Shown here piece after piece: positions 28,441 to 37,082 of a stretch of 64,000 bases of DNA (the first letter of the stretch is position 1; every line of letters starts with the position of its first letter). Origin of the DNA: Chthoniobacterales bacterium. Lineage in GTDB: Bacteria > Verrucomicrobiota > Verrucomicrobiia > Chthoniobacterales > UBA10450. The DNA is taken from NCBI GenBank assembly GCA_003244145.1, contig QHBM01000063.1, forward strand, positions 22,945 to 86,944, read 5' to 3'. The translations under genes were made by a program, and so were the position numbers. A model generated the notes under the pieces. It did no database searches. It had not been told where the DNA came from and saw only the letters and a list, made by a program, of their open reading frames with translations.

Positions 28441-29484
28441 TTACTTTGTGCGTTTGAATTTGCCGGTGAAGAGATAATTCATCACCAGCGTGGTGATGAA
28501 AGAGGTAACACGAAAGTCCTGCTGCGGATCGTCGTTAAGGACATGGAGGTCGAGCTGGTCGCAGCGCTCCGTCAGTCTGACCAGGAGTTTGTTCACGCGA
28601 AATTTTCTTTCATTTGTCCATTCACAAACCGCATTCATAAGCCGCCGCCGCCGCAGACGCAGATATCTGCTCGCCGTGATTCCGGCCGGCGCGGCAAAGA
28701 GCTGGCGTAGATCGGCGTCGTAGAAATCCGGGTAGGTATCTTCGTAGAGCTTCCGTTTTCGCGCATAATAGGTCTTGAGCTTGAGATTCAGGCAATCGTA
28801 ATCGGCCGGGCGATATTCCGGCGCGTGCACCGGCGGTTTCCCCGCAAGCGAACGCATCAGCTCATCGACGTATTCGAGTTTTTCGAGCGCCTTCCAGCCC
28901 GCGTAACGCGTGCGCCAGTCGAGCTCCGGTGTGAGCCAGACCGCGAACGTCTCCGCGAAATCTTCGTCGGGATGGCTCTGCGCATACCAGTCGTCGAGAT
29001 TCATCACGTAGCTGCGGCTGAATGGCTGCGGATGATAAAAGTCCGGCGTCTGATCGCGCGAGGTGCGTCCGAAATGTTCCTGCCACTTTTTCTTTTTCGG
29101 CAACCGGTAAGCGTAGCTGTAAGCGTGCGCCGCCTCGTGACGGATCAGTTTCATGAACCAATCTTTCGTCCCGCCTTCGACTTCGAGCATCATCGTTTTT
29201 TCGAGTGCGCGCAGCCGGTCGTGCACCAGAAAAAACGGCACGAAGATCGCCGGAATGCCGACCGGCACGAACCATTCATCGCCGATATGACACGGTGGAT
29301 GAAACGCGAGCCCCTTGGCCGAAAGCTCGTCGTGGAATTGCCGGATCAACGGCTCCAGCGCCGTGCCCTCGAGGCGCAGCCCGAGTTTGGAGATGCGGCG
29401 TTCGAGCAATTCCGGGTCGCTGAGTGATGCCCAATCGGCCGCTTCCATGTCGCGCACCGTATCAGCCGTGCGGGGCCGTGTCAT
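28441..29484 (-). CDS. Putative zinc metallopeptidase paired with ATP-grasp ligase
   Basis: 347 residues. The zinc site is HEAAHAYSYAY (about 114-124), with a likely third ligand in DEDFAETFAVWL (about 173-184). No signal peptide is present, so it is cytoplasmic. The C-terminal ~110 residues are basic and helical. The motif set fits a poorly characterised 'putative zinc-binding metallopeptidase' family. It is the first gene of a two-gene unit with the ATP-grasp ligase (2-nt gap): one enzyme could trim a peptide that the other extends or caps. This pairing is inferred from position only. Confidence 0.75.
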   Translation of the reverse strand: MTRPRTADTVRDMEAADWASLSDPELLERRISKLGLRLEGTALEPLIRQFHDELSAKGLAFHPPCHIGDEWFVPVGIPAIFVPFFLVHDRLRALEKTMMLEVEGGTKDWFMKLIRHEAAHAYSYAYRLPKKKKWQEHFGRTSRDQTPDFYHPQPFSRSYVMNLDDWYAQSHPDEDFAETFAVWLTPELDWRTRYAGWKALEKLEYVDELMRSLAGKPPVHAPEYRPADYDCLNLKLKTYYARKRKLYEDTYPDFYDADLRQLFAAPAGITASRYLRLRRRRLMNAVCEWTNERKFRVNKLLVRLTERCDQLDLHVLNDDPQQDFRVTSFITTLVMNYLFTGKFKRTK

Positions 29485-29544
29485 GTCTTCACACCGTTGT
29501 TGATTGCGCGTGACCGTTCGCTGCGAAGCATGGGATGATGCGGC

Positions 29545-29746
29545 GTGGGGAAGATCCGACGCGGTGGTTATCTTTTTTATCTGGTGGAAAGGCGATCACC
29601 CGCCGCGCCATGTTCGCGTCTATGATAACGATGGCAAATTCCTCGGACGAATTATTCTGGAGACGAAAGCGCCGCTCGAAGATTGGAGTCCGCCACGAAG
29701 AGTGGTAAAGATACTTGAAAAATTGGAGGAAGAAGGACGCTTGTGA
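29545..29746 (+). pseudogene. DUF4160-like gene with a single-base frameshift in a T-run
   Basis: From the GTG at 29545 the frame reads (V/M)GKIRRGGYLF, then breaks. Removing one T from the six-T run at 29573-29578 joins it to IWWKGDHPPRHVRVYDNDG and on to LEEEGRL, giving an uninterrupted ~66-residue DUF4160-like protein that ends at 29746. DUF4160 proteins are commonly paired with DUF2442, proposed as toxin-antitoxin-like modules. The stop overlaps the next start (GTGA). It is either a real inactivating insertion, a sequencing error or a slippage site. Confidence 0.65.
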
Positions 29747-30069
29747 AAACGCTCAACCCGCTCAAAGCGCCGTTCGGCAAAGGCAAATTTTCGCCGTTCG
29801 CAACGTCCGTTACTTGCAATGGGAAGACGCCTTCGAAGTCGATTTCGACGACGGTCTGTCATTTCTCGAGCCGCATAGTTCAATTCGCGCGGCGAATCAC
29901 ATCGCCAAAACTGCAAAGGTCCAGTCTGTCCAAGTCGAGGATGAAACTAAGATCTGGCTTCTTCGTCCACTACGACAGAGGTCGAACTGCCGAAGTCTCG
30001 TGGTCGTTCATTCGGGAGCGGTCCCCCCGAAACGGCTCGCGCTCGCGCGTCTCCGAAAACTCGCCTTAG
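29743..30069 (+). pseudogene. DUF2442-like gene, central part out of frame (two compensating indels)
   Basis: The frame from the GTG at 29743 begins KTLNPLKAPFGKGKF and ends FFVHYDRGRTAEVSWSF, both matching the intact copy at 50942. Between about 29799 and 29945 the matching protein (RNVRYLQWEDAFEVDFDDG, NHIAKTAKVQ) is in another frame. Comparison with the intact copy shows one base missing near 29799 and one extra A near 29944. The ORF stays open, but about 48 codons are scrambled, so the product is probably non-functional. It carries an 8-residue C-terminal extension compared with the other copy. Confidence 0.7.
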
Positions 30070-30155
30070 AGATTGCTGCGTCGAAGGCCGAGTCTGCTGT
30101 CTTGACTCATTTGCCCTAACGAGTCAATACTCGCCGCCCAACGGAGGAATAACCA

Positions 30156-31433
30156 ATGTTACATCTCGATACGGGCAATACCGCCTTCATGCTCCTGTGC
30201 GCCAGCCTGGTCATGTTGATGACGCCGGGGCTGGCCTTCTTCTACGGCGGACTCGTCGGAAGAAAGAACGTCCTCGCCATCATGATGCAGAGCTTCGTCT
30301 CGATGGGCTGGACCACGGTCCTATGGTGGGCCTTCGGCTTCTCGCTCTGTTTCTCGGGCGACCAGAAGAGCGGCACCGATTTCTTTGGCATTGTCGGTAA
30401 CCTGAATTGGGCGGCTCTGCGCGGCATTACTCTGACAACGCCGTCACCTAACGACACCATTCCCATGCTCGTCTTCTGCGCTTACCAGATGATGTTCGCC
30501 ATTATCACGCCGGCGCTCATCACGGGAGCATTCGCGAACCGCATCACTTTCAAGGCTTACATGCTCTTTCTCACGGCTTGGCTGATCCTGGTTTACTTTC
30601 CCTTTGTTCACATGGTTTGGGGCGGCGGCATGCTGGCGGAGTGGGGGGTAAAAGATTTTGCCGGCGGAATCGTCGTGCACAACATCGCGGGCGTCGCGGC
30701 GCTCGCGTCTATTCTTTACGTCGGCAAACGCAAGATCGTGGACCGCGGTCCGCATAGCATTCCGCTCGTCGCTCTCGGCACCGGCTTGCTCTGGTTTGGT
30801 TGGTACGGGTTCAACGCCGGATCAGAATTTCGCGTCGATGGGATTACGGCCGTCGCGTTTGTCAATACCGACCTGGCCGCCTCCTTTGCCGCCATCGCCT
30901 GGATGGTGGTGGACTGGCGCGTCTCGAAGAAACCAAAATTCCTCGGGCTGCTCACCGGCGCCGTGGCAGGGCTCGCCACCATCACGCCCGCGGCGGGTTA
31001 CGTCTCGCCCGCGACCGCGGCCATCATCGGGATCACCGCCGGGGTCGTCTGCTATTACGCTTGCGCGCTCAAGAACAAGCTCGGCTGGGACGATGCCCTC
31101 GATGTCTGGGGCGTGCACGGCGTGGGCGGTCTTCTCGGCATCGTGCTTCTCGGCGTCTTCGCCTCGACCGCGTGGAATCCGGCGGCAAACGGCGGCGTCA
31201 ACGGATTGCTCGCCGGCGATACAACTTTTTTTCTGAAGCAACTGGGCGCGGGATTGTTCTCGTCTCTCTGGGCGTTCGTTTTCACTTTCGGGATGCTCTG
31301 GATCATCGATCGCATCACCGTGGTGCGGGTCGAGGATGCGCACGAGGCACTCGGCCTCGATGCCGCGATCCACGGCGAGAGCGCTTACGAGGAAATGGAC
31401 GTCGCGGCTATTCGCCCCGGTCAACCCCTCTGA
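30156..31433 (+). CDS. amt: Ammonium transporter (Amt family)
   Basis: 425 residues with eleven predicted helices. CGGAGG lies about 8 nt before the ATG. Typical segments are MLMTPGLAFFYGGLVGRKN near the N-terminus, DFAGGIVVHNIAGVAAL (about 165-181, with the first pore His region), WFGWYGFNAGSE and DDALDVWGVHGVGGLLGIV (about 310-328, second pore His). It imports ammonium/ammonia across the inner membrane. No glnK (PII) gene follows, as it often does; instead an outer-membrane porin-like gene starts 39 nt later in the same direction. Confidence 0.95.
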   Translation: MLHLDTGNTAFMLLCASLVMLMTPGLAFFYGGLVGRKNVLAIMMQSFVSMGWTTVLWWAFGFSLCFSGDQKSGTDFFGIVGNLNWAALRGITLTTPSPNDTIPMLVFCAYQMMFAIITPALITGAFANRITFKAYMLFLTAWLILVYFPFVHMVWGGGMLAEWGVKDFAGGIVVHNIAGVAALASILYVGKRKIVDRGPHSIPLVALGTGLLWFGWYGFNAGSEFRVDGITAVAFVNTDLAASFAAIAWMVVDWRVSKKPKFLGLLTGAVAGLATITPAAGYVSPATAAIIGITAGVVCYYACALKNKLGWDDALDVWGVHGVGGLLGIVLLGVFASTAWNPAANGGVNGLLAGDTTFFLKQLGAGLFSSLWAFVFTFGMLWIIDRITVVRVEDAHEALGLDAAIHGESAYEEMDVAAIRPGQPL

Positions 31434-31472
31434 TTGTGGCACCAACGCGCGCTTGATCAGTTGACCGAAAGA

Positions 31473-32756
31473 ATGGTTCATCCGTGGCTCAAAAAGGACT
31501 TCGCCCGCTTGCTCTGCGTAAGATTCACGCGGTTCGTTGCGGCCCTTTTGATTTCGGTCGCGGCAAGCGAAGTAGTCGGGCAAACCCTCACTCCGTCGGA
31601 GGAAGAAGTTCAGGATAAGGTCATCCAACAAGAAGAGGCGAAGTCGCGTTTGGCCATTTCCAGCTGGGTCCAGAGTGGTATCACGGCTAATCCGGACAGC
31701 CCGCGAGATAATCAAAACTTCGGCCGTTTTTTCGACGACCGCGCGAACGAGCCGCTGCTGAATCAGGTCGTGCTCAACTTTGAGCGGGCCCTCGTGCCCA
31801 AGCCCGGCGAGTTCGATTGGGGTTTCAAGCTCCAGGTCATGTATGGCAGCGACGCGCGCTTCATTCATTCGCTAGGTTTGCTTGACCACGCCGGCTCTTC
31901 TTCGCTCCTGCAACCCGACATCGTCGAAGCGTATCTCAATTTGCACTTCCCCATTCTCAGCGAGGGCGGCGTTGATGTGAAGCTGGGTAAGTTCGTTACC
32001 ATGGAAGGAGCGGAAACCATCGACCCGCGCACCAACTTCTTTTACTCGCACACCTATATCTTTAATTTCGGGATTCCGCTTAACCACACCGGCGCGCTCG
32101 CCACCTGGCACGCGACTTCGCACGTCAATCTGGTGGCCGGCCTAACGAGAGGTGTGAACACCAGCATTAAGGACAACAACGATTCGCTCGCGTTTCACGG
32201 CGGGATCGGCCTGGACTTGAACGAAAGCAAGCTTGTCATTTCCGCGGCCACCCACATCGGTCCCGAGACGGCGCACGACGATCACAATCCGCGCTACCTC
32301 AGCACCATCACCACCACCTGGAAGATCACCGACAAACTTACCTCCATCACTGATCTGAATTATGCGCGCGACGCCGGCGCCGATGCGGATGCCTATGGCG
32401 TGGCCCAGTATTTTACCTACACCGTTAATAGCTGGCTCGCAGTCGGCGTCCGCGGCGAGGTCTTTCGGGATGATAAAGGGTTTTACGTCGTCTCGTTCGC
32501 CAACTACCACGACCCGATGCGGCTCCTCGCGGGAGAACCGAGCATCGACCCGCGCACCGTTGGCGGCGGCAATACCACCTATGGCGCGATTACCCTCGGC
32601 CTGAATATCAAGCCGCCGGTGCCCAAACCCGCAGCCAGCGTGACCATCCGCCCCGAGCTGCGTTTCGATCGCGCCCTAAATGGATCGCATCCCTTTAACG
32701 ACTCCAGCGATCGCAATCAATTCACCGGCGCTCTCGACGTGATCGTCGTTTTCTAG
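31473..32756 (+). CDS. Outer-membrane beta-barrel porin (BBP2-like), downstream of amt
   Basis: 427 residues from the ATG at 31473 (a TTG at 31434 is less likely). A signal peptide covers about 12-38 (FVAALLISVAASEVVGQ). The remainder alternates polar and hydrophobic strands as in a barrel, with LNFERALVPKPGEFDWGFKLQVMYG, KLGKFVTMEGAE and the ending LDVIVVF with C-terminal Phe. The pattern matches the BBP2/'outer membrane beta-barrel' family of putative porins seen beside amt in several phyla. Position suggests it lets ammonium or small nitrogen compounds cross the outer membrane. Confidence 0.82.
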   Translation: MVHPWLKKDFARLLCVRFTRFVAALLISVAASEVVGQTLTPSEEEVQDKVIQQEEAKSRLAISSWVQSGITANPDSPRDNQNFGRFFDDRANEPLLNQVVLNFERALVPKPGEFDWGFKLQVMYGSDARFIHSLGLLDHAGSSSLLQPDIVEAYLNLHFPILSEGGVDVKLGKFVTMEGAETIDPRTNFFYSHTYIFNFGIPLNHTGALATWHATSHVNLVAGLTRGVNTSIKDNNDSLAFHGGIGLDLNESKLVISAATHIGPETAHDDHNPRYLSTITTTWKITDKLTSITDLNYARDAGADADAYGVAQYFTYTVNSWLAVGVRGEVFRDDKGFYVVSFANYHDPMRLLAGEPSIDPRTVGGGNTTYGAITLGLNIKPPVPKPAASVTIRPELRFDRALNGSHPFNDSSDRNQFTGALDVIVVF

Positions 32757-32782
32757 TTTCACCGCGTCCCGTTCCGATTTGA

Positions 32783-33013
32783 TTACAACTTGGAATTCTT
32801 GATCGGTGGTTCCGACTTCACTTGCGGCGTGCGGGTCGGGCGCGAGCAAAGCTTTGACGTGTCTCTCCAGCCCGCTCGCAGCCACGGCGCCCACATCAGG
32901 AAAATATACCGGGCACTCCAGAACGTATCCATCGCCTTTTTGTTTAACCGCGCGCCGGCCGCTCTGGTTGCGCGGAATAAAATACGGAACCATTCTTGCT
33001 CGCGGGGTTTCAT
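32783..33013 (-). CDS. Small ORF of uncertain reality
   Basis: 76 residues from the ATG at 33013 (MKPREQEWFRILFRATR and later FWSARYIFLMWAPWLRAG). It is basic with one short hydrophobic patch. A second minus frame over the same DNA (start near 33059, with RNQSGRRAVKQKGDGYVLE) is also open and equally protein-like, so at most one is real. There is no family match and no strong ribosome-binding site. Without either gene, 32757-33067 would be a 311-bp empty intergenic region. Confidence 0.3.
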   Translation of the reverse strand: MKPREQEWFRILFRATRAAGARLNKKAMDTFWSARYIFLMWAPWLRAGWRDTSKLCSRPTRTPQVKSEPPIKNSKL

Positions 33014-33067
33014 CTTTTGCGCGTAGTTGCACGAAGGCGCGGTCAAATACGGAGGACAACTTGTTAT

Positions 33068-33367
33068 ATGCACGAATGCTTTCCTAACTCGGAGTGCGGC
33101 GGCGATGCGCGATTGGTGCGCTCGGAAGTTTCGGTCGACGATCACGGGAGCCGGCTCCAGTCGCGCCATTCCAGGAAAGGCAAACTGGTCCTGCTTCTCT
33201 TCGGCTGCGCCCTGTTCAGCTACGGTTGCGCCAACGACGACAACACGTCTGGTCAACATCGACACCGGCACCGGCACGGACAGGAAGAAGTTATCGAAAA
33301 CCTGGATCGTCCGGATAGTTCGAATCCGTCGCCCCCGTCGGATGTCTACGACGTTAGACCACGCTAA
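33068..33367 (+). CDS. Possible small lipoprotein with His/Arg-rich segment
   Basis: 99 residues from the ATG at 33068. A hydrophobic run LVLLLFGCALFSYGCAND at about 41-58 resembles a lipoprotein signal with a weak lipobox, followed by QHRHRHRHG and an acidic/proline-rich tail (NLDRPDSSNPSPPSD). A real start is probably closer to the hydrophobic run, but no ATG exists there; TTG 33113 or GTG 33116 are options. The alternating His/Arg segment could bind metal. Function unknown. Confidence 0.42.
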   Translation: MHECFPNSECGGDARLVRSEVSVDDHGSRLQSRHSRKGKLVLLLFGCALFSYGCANDDNTSGQHRHRHRHGQEEVIENLDRPDSSNPSPPSDVYDVRPR

Positions 33368-33476
33368 GCGCCCGGCCGCCGTAGCCACTTTGGCGGAGGA
33401 GGCTTAGGCGTTCTGTCCTTCTTCATCCTTACTAAAAGCTTGCCTTTCGTCGCCGGGTTCAGCAAAGGATCGTCCT

Positions 33477-33953
33477 GTGCTGGGTGGAACTGAACAAACG
33501 GCCGTGCGTCTCGGCGCTGCGCTCCTCATCGGGGCCATTCTTGGTTTGAACCGCGAGTTGCACGGCAAGCCCGCCGGCTTGCGCACCCATGCCCTGGTTA
33601 GTCTCGGCGCGGCCGTCGCCACGATCGTCGCTCTCGAATCCCCGATGCGTTCGATGCCGATCGACCCCAATGCCATCGGCCGTGTGGTTCAGGGCATCCT
33701 GACGGGCGTGGGCTTCCTGGGCGCGGGAGTGATTTTGCGTGATCCCATCGGTCACGTCACCGGGCTTACCACAGCGGCCACAATTTGGATGTGCGCCGTT
33801 CTCGGCATTGTCTGTGGACTCGGTTACTGGACTCTCCTGGGAGTCGCCGCCGTCTTCACCACGGTTATTCTCTTGCTCGGCCGGCCGGTAGAGCGTTTGG
33901 CCGAGCGGTTGTTCAAGAAGCATGTGAACGCTCCGCCTGACCACAGTGTGTAG
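33477..33953 (+). CDS. MgtC/SapB-family membrane protein
   Basis: 158 residues from a GTG at 33477. Four to five hydrophobic helices with the family motif LLIGAILGLNRELHGKPAGLRTHALV (split here: GAILGLNRE, then AGLRTH) and GVGFLGAGVILRDP, then LTTAATIWMCAVLGI. It lacks the C-terminal ACT-like domain of Salmonella MgtC. Family members inhibit F-type ATPase and help survival in low Mg2+ or inside macrophages; in soil bacteria the role is unclear. Its stop (33951-33953) overlaps the preferred start of the next gene. Confidence 0.88.
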   Translation: MLGGTEQTAVRLGAALLIGAILGLNRELHGKPAGLRTHALVSLGAAVATIVALESPMRSMPIDPNAIGRVVQGILTGVGFLGAGVILRDPIGHVTGLTTAATIWMCAVLGIVCGLGYWTLLGVAAVFTTVILLLGRPVERLAERLFKKHVNAPPDHSV

Positions 33954-34935
33954 AGATCAGAGGTTCGCCACGGCGAATCCGTCCTCTGGCGGATCAGAGA
34001 TCGAACGAGCTGTAACGCTCGCGGTCCTTCTGCTCTTAACCCTGCCGCTTGCTGCGCTATTCGCGCAAACACCGACGCCAACATCCGCTCCGCCGCGCAC
34101 GCAGGTGGTGTTGCTCGGCACCGGAAATCCTTCCGCTAACCCCGATCGTTCGGGTCCGTCGGTCGCCGTCGTGGTCAATGATGCTTCTTACATCGTTGAT
34201 TTTGGTCCCGGCGTTGTCCGCCGCTCGACCGCTGCTTTCCGCAACGGCGTCACCGGCCTCGCGCTTCCGAAACTCAAGACTGCTTTCGCCACTCACCTGC
34301 ACTCCGATCACACCGTCGGTTACCCCGACCTCATCTTTACTCCCTGGGTGATGGGGAGAAAAGAACCGCTCGAAGTTTATGGTCCCACCGGAATCAAAGC
34401 CATGACCGATCACATCCTCGCGGCTTATAGCGAAGACATCGCCATTCGCACCGACGGATTGGAGCAGGGCAACCGCACCGGTTACAAAGTGAACGCACAT
34501 GAGATCAAGCCGGGCGTCGTCTATAAGGACGAGAACGTCACCGTCAAAGCTTTCCCCGTGCACCACGGCTCCTGGCGCGAAGCCTACGGCTATCGGTTCG
34601 AGACACCCGACAAAGTCATCGTGATTTCCGGCGATTGCTCGCCAAGCCAGAGTGTGATCGAGAACTGCAACGGCTGCGACGTGCTTCTGCACGAGGCGTA
34701 CACCCAGCTCGGCTACGACGCGAGCGACGCCGACTGGCGGAAGTACATGACCAGCTTCCACACCTCGGCGAAAGAGTTGGCCGCGCTCGCGACCAAGGCG
34801 AAGCCAAAACTACTCGTGCTCTACCACCAGATGTTTCTCGGTGGCGAGAAGGATACGGAAGAAGGCTTACTAAGAGAGGTGCGACAGGGCTACGACGGCA
34901 AAGTCGTCTCCGCTCACGACCTGGACGTTTATTAG
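33946..34935 (+). CDS. Exported metallo-beta-lactamase-fold hydrolase (RNase Z-like)
   Basis: 329 residues from a GTG at 33946, which overlaps the MgtC stop. Zinc ligands are in THLHSDHTVGYPDL (about 119-132), PVHHGSW, SGDCS and LYHQM, the arrangement of RNase Z/AtsA-type MBL enzymes. A hydrophobic signal (LAVLLLLTLPLAALFAQ) ends near residue 41, so the enzyme is periplasmic and unlikely to process tRNA. The first ~20 residues are encoded by a REP-like repeat (33957-33998), and no other start lies between the repeat and the signal helix, so the repeat seems to have supplied a new N-terminus. Confidence 0.85.
   Translation: MCRDQRFATANPSSGGSEIERAVTLAVLLLLTLPLAALFAQTPTPTSAPPRTQVVLLGTGNPSANPDRSGPSVAVVVNDASYIVDFGPGVVRRSTAAFRNGVTGLALPKLKTAFATHLHSDHTVGYPDLIFTPWVMGRKEPLEVYGPTGIKAMTDHILAAYSEDIAIRTDGLEQGNRTGYKVNAHEIKPGVVYKDENVTVKAFPVHHGSWREAYGYRFETPDKVIVISGDCSPSQSVIENCNGCDVLLHEAYTQLGYDASDADWRKYMTSFHTSAKELAALATKAKPKLLVLYHQMFLGGEKDTEEGLLREVRQGYDGKVVSAHDLDVY
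33957..33998. repeat. REP-like palindromic repeat, copy A
   Basis: A 42-nt element with two adjacent inverted repeats: TTCGCC-AC-GGCGAA (perfect) and TCCG...CGGA. It matches the element at 49867-49908 with one difference. Flanking GATCAGAG words extend the symmetry. This copy is inside the 5' coding part of the MBL-fold gene. Confidence 0.8.
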
Positions 34936-35024
34936 ATTAGCAGCCACGCCACGACCGCATAGGCGACGGCGACTTTGTAAACATTGCGCCGCTTTAGCTC
35001 GGTGAAGAAGTTGCGCGGGTTCAC
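34932..35024 (-). pseudogene. N-terminal relic of a TolB/TPR array gene
   Basis: From a GTG at 35024, overlapping the stop of the preceding array gene by 4 nt like its intact relatives, it reads (V/M)NPRNFFTELKRRN followed by a hydrophobic helix and stops after 30 codons at 34932. The first 30 residues are those of an array member; the remaining ~650 codons are gone, replaced by the MBL-fold gene on the opposite strand (4-nt overlap of ends). It is the 3' boundary of the array. Confidence 0.85.
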
Positions 35025-37069
35025 GGCTTCTTCTCTTCACAGAGCTTTTGAAAGCGCGGATCATTTCGGAGCGGATCGAACATTGGATCGAGCCGGAGGA
35101 GCGCGGGAGTGAGCGGCAAAGGGATTCTGAATCTGGCGCCACCCCACATAGAAAGCAGTTTTTGTAACGCGGTAATGGCGCGATCCGTTTCGCCTGTCTG
35201 CGCTGCCACCCGGACGAAGGTCTCAATCGTTCGGGGCGCAATATTCGTATCCTTCTCCATCGGATTTGCGGCTACAACGCGTTCGGCCAGGGCCATGGCT
35301 TCGGCTTTGTCACCGAGCGCCATGTTGGTCAGCGCGAGGTCGCTGACCAAGTTATAATTTTCCGGTTGCTCTTTGAGAAAGGATTCGAGCTCGCTGCGCG
35401 CCTGCCGCCAGGTTTCCTTTGCGTCTGTGTGTTGGCCGGCGACGTCCTGGGTCCAGCCTAAACAGAAGCGCAACTCGCCGTTAAGATACCCCAATGCTGG
35501 ATTCGGTTCCGCCAACGCTTCCTTGAGTCGAACGATAATTTGATCCGTCCGGCGCGCCAGGATCGCCTGATAGATTTGTATTTCCAACACCTGAGTCTGG
35601 TCCGGATTCGGGTGCAGCGGTGCGAGCAACGCAGCAGCCTGCGGAAGGTCGCCTTGCATTAGGGCAACCCCCGCCTTCAAAGCCGACGCATAGGGATCGT
35701 CCGGCGTGATATTCAAAACCTGATCAAGTTTTCGGAGCGTTTCGGGGAAACGACGACGAGCGATATAGGAAAAGGCACGCTGGGTAAGCATGGCAACATT
35801 GCGTGGGTCGACCCGTTCTGCTTCGTTGAAATAAGCGTCACACCGATCCCAACGGCCCTTGCTGCGTGAGGCGCGAGCGAGCTCTTGAAGAATCCGGCCA
35901 TTATTTGGCAGGAGTTGGCGTGCCTGCTCAAAGTAACGCACCGCCGTGTCGTAATCCTTCATGCAATTTGAGTAGTATTCGCCCCTTGCGAAGAGGGCTT
36001 CACCAAGATCAGGTTGAAGACTGCTGGCGGTTTCGGCTGCGTGTCGTATCTCTTCGCGCAAAGCGACGGTCGGTTGAAGATTCAGGGTAGCGTACCCAAA
36101 CGCTGTGGCCGAGGCGAGTTCCGCCCAGGCGAGGGCGAACCTCGGATCCAGCTGCACCGCTTGCCTAAGATACTTCTGCGCGCCTAGAGCGTTGGCTGGT
36201 GTGCTTTCCGATTTCATTGCGAACGCAAGCCCACGCAGGTAGGCATCGTAAGCCTCAGGATTGTCTGTCGGTTTGGCGGCGATGACTTGCTCTTCCGGAC
36301 CCGTGAGTTTCGCGCGTAACTGGTCGGCGATAGCTCTGGCTACTTCACTCTCGACTGAAAAGATGTCGTTCAGCTTGCGATCAAAAGTCTCCGCCCAAAG
36401 ATGGGAATCGTTCGCTGCTTTGATCAGCTGAACGTTCACCCGCACCGAGTCGCCGTTCTTCTGTACGCTTCCTTCCACGATGTTCGCGACCCCGAGCTGT
36501 CTTGCGATCTCGCGCAGATTTTCCGGCGCGCTCTTATAACGCTGAGTCGATGTCCGCGAGATGACTTTGAGATCGGCGATCTTGGATAAGCGAGACAGAA
36601 TCTCGTCCTGAATGCCGTCGGCGAAATAGGCGTTGGCCTTGTCTTCGCTCCGGTTTTCAAACGGCAGTACCGCGACACTTTTCGGGGAAATTGTTTCGCC
36701 GATTTCGGTCCGAAACGGAACACGTTGGTAAATCAGCATCGCAATAACCAACAAGAGCACGCCGATAATAATGAAATCGAGAATCCGGCCCGTCGCGCGA
36801 CGCGCCGATCGGACTTCGGCCGGATTGAGATCTTCGGAACGAACAATACCCTCAGGCGTGAACTCGTAGAGCCAGGCGAGACACATCGCGATGGGGAAAC
36901 CAAGCGCCAGCGCAATGACGACAAAGCGAATCGCCGCATTTGGAATGTCGAAGAACGGGAAGACCTGCGTCGTGAGCTGAGTGAGGAACCACGCCACGAC
37001 TCCGTAGGCGACCGCCGCGCGGTAAACATTGCGCCGCTTCAGCTCGGCGAAGAAGTTGCGCGGATTCAT
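35021..37069 (-). CDS. TolB-like/TPR membrane protein, array member 7
   Basis: 682 residues from the ATG at 37069. Order: MNPRNFFAELKRRN head, two membrane helices (about 15-33 and 42-62), a third helix at about 100-117, the TolB/FlgO-like domain (about 130-270: KSVAVLPFENRSEDKANAYF, GIQDEILSRL, VANIVEGSVQK) and then TPR-like helical pairs to the end, closing with LDPMFDPLRNDPRFQKL. The tail therefore faces the side opposite the two-helix loop. Its start lies 13 nt after the relic at 37083, in the same junction sequence as between members 3 and 4. Function of the family is not established; protein-protein scaffolding or envelope sensing is a guess. Confidence 0.88.
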   Translation of the reverse strand: MNPRNFFAELKRRNVYRAAVAYGVVAWFLTQLTTQVFPFFDIPNAAIRFVVIALALGFPIAMCLAWLYEFTPEGIVRSEDLNPAEVRSARRATGRILDFIIIGVLLLVIAMLIYQRVPFRTEIGETISPKSVAVLPFENRSEDKANAYFADGIQDEILSRLSKIADLKVISRTSTQRYKSAPENLREIARQLGVANIVEGSVQKNGDSVRVNVQLIKAANDSHLWAETFDRKLNDIFSVESEVARAIADQLRAKLTGPEEQVIAAKPTDNPEAYDAYLRGLAFAMKSESTPANALGAQKYLRQAVQLDPRFALAWAELASATAFGYATLNLQPTVALREEIRHAAETASSLQPDLGEALFARGEYYSNCMKDYDTAVRYFEQARQLLPNNGRILQELARASRSKGRWDRCDAYFNEAERVDPRNVAMLTQRAFSYIARRRFPETLRKLDQVLNITPDDPYASALKAGVALMQGDLPQAAALLAPLHPNPDQTQVLEIQIYQAILARRTDQIIVRLKEALAEPNPALGYLNGELRFCLGWTQDVAGQHTDAKETWRQARSELESFLKEQPENYNLVSDLALTNMALGDKAEAMALAERVVAANPMEKDTNIAPRTIETFVRVAAQTGETDRAITALQKLLSMWGGARFRIPLPLTPALLRLDPMFDPLRNDPRFQKLCEEKKP

Positions 37070-37082
37070 GACCTCGAACGCG

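Noticed and set aside
30822-31868. Long minus-strand open frame across amt and the porin gene
   Set aside because: It spans two well-supported plus-strand genes and has no domain; high G+C third positions keep antisense frames open.
33955-34000. Insertion sequence or attachment site at REP copy A
   Set aside because: There is no transposase or integrase gene and no tRNA nearby; two 42-nt copies with internal hairpins fit a REP-like element better.
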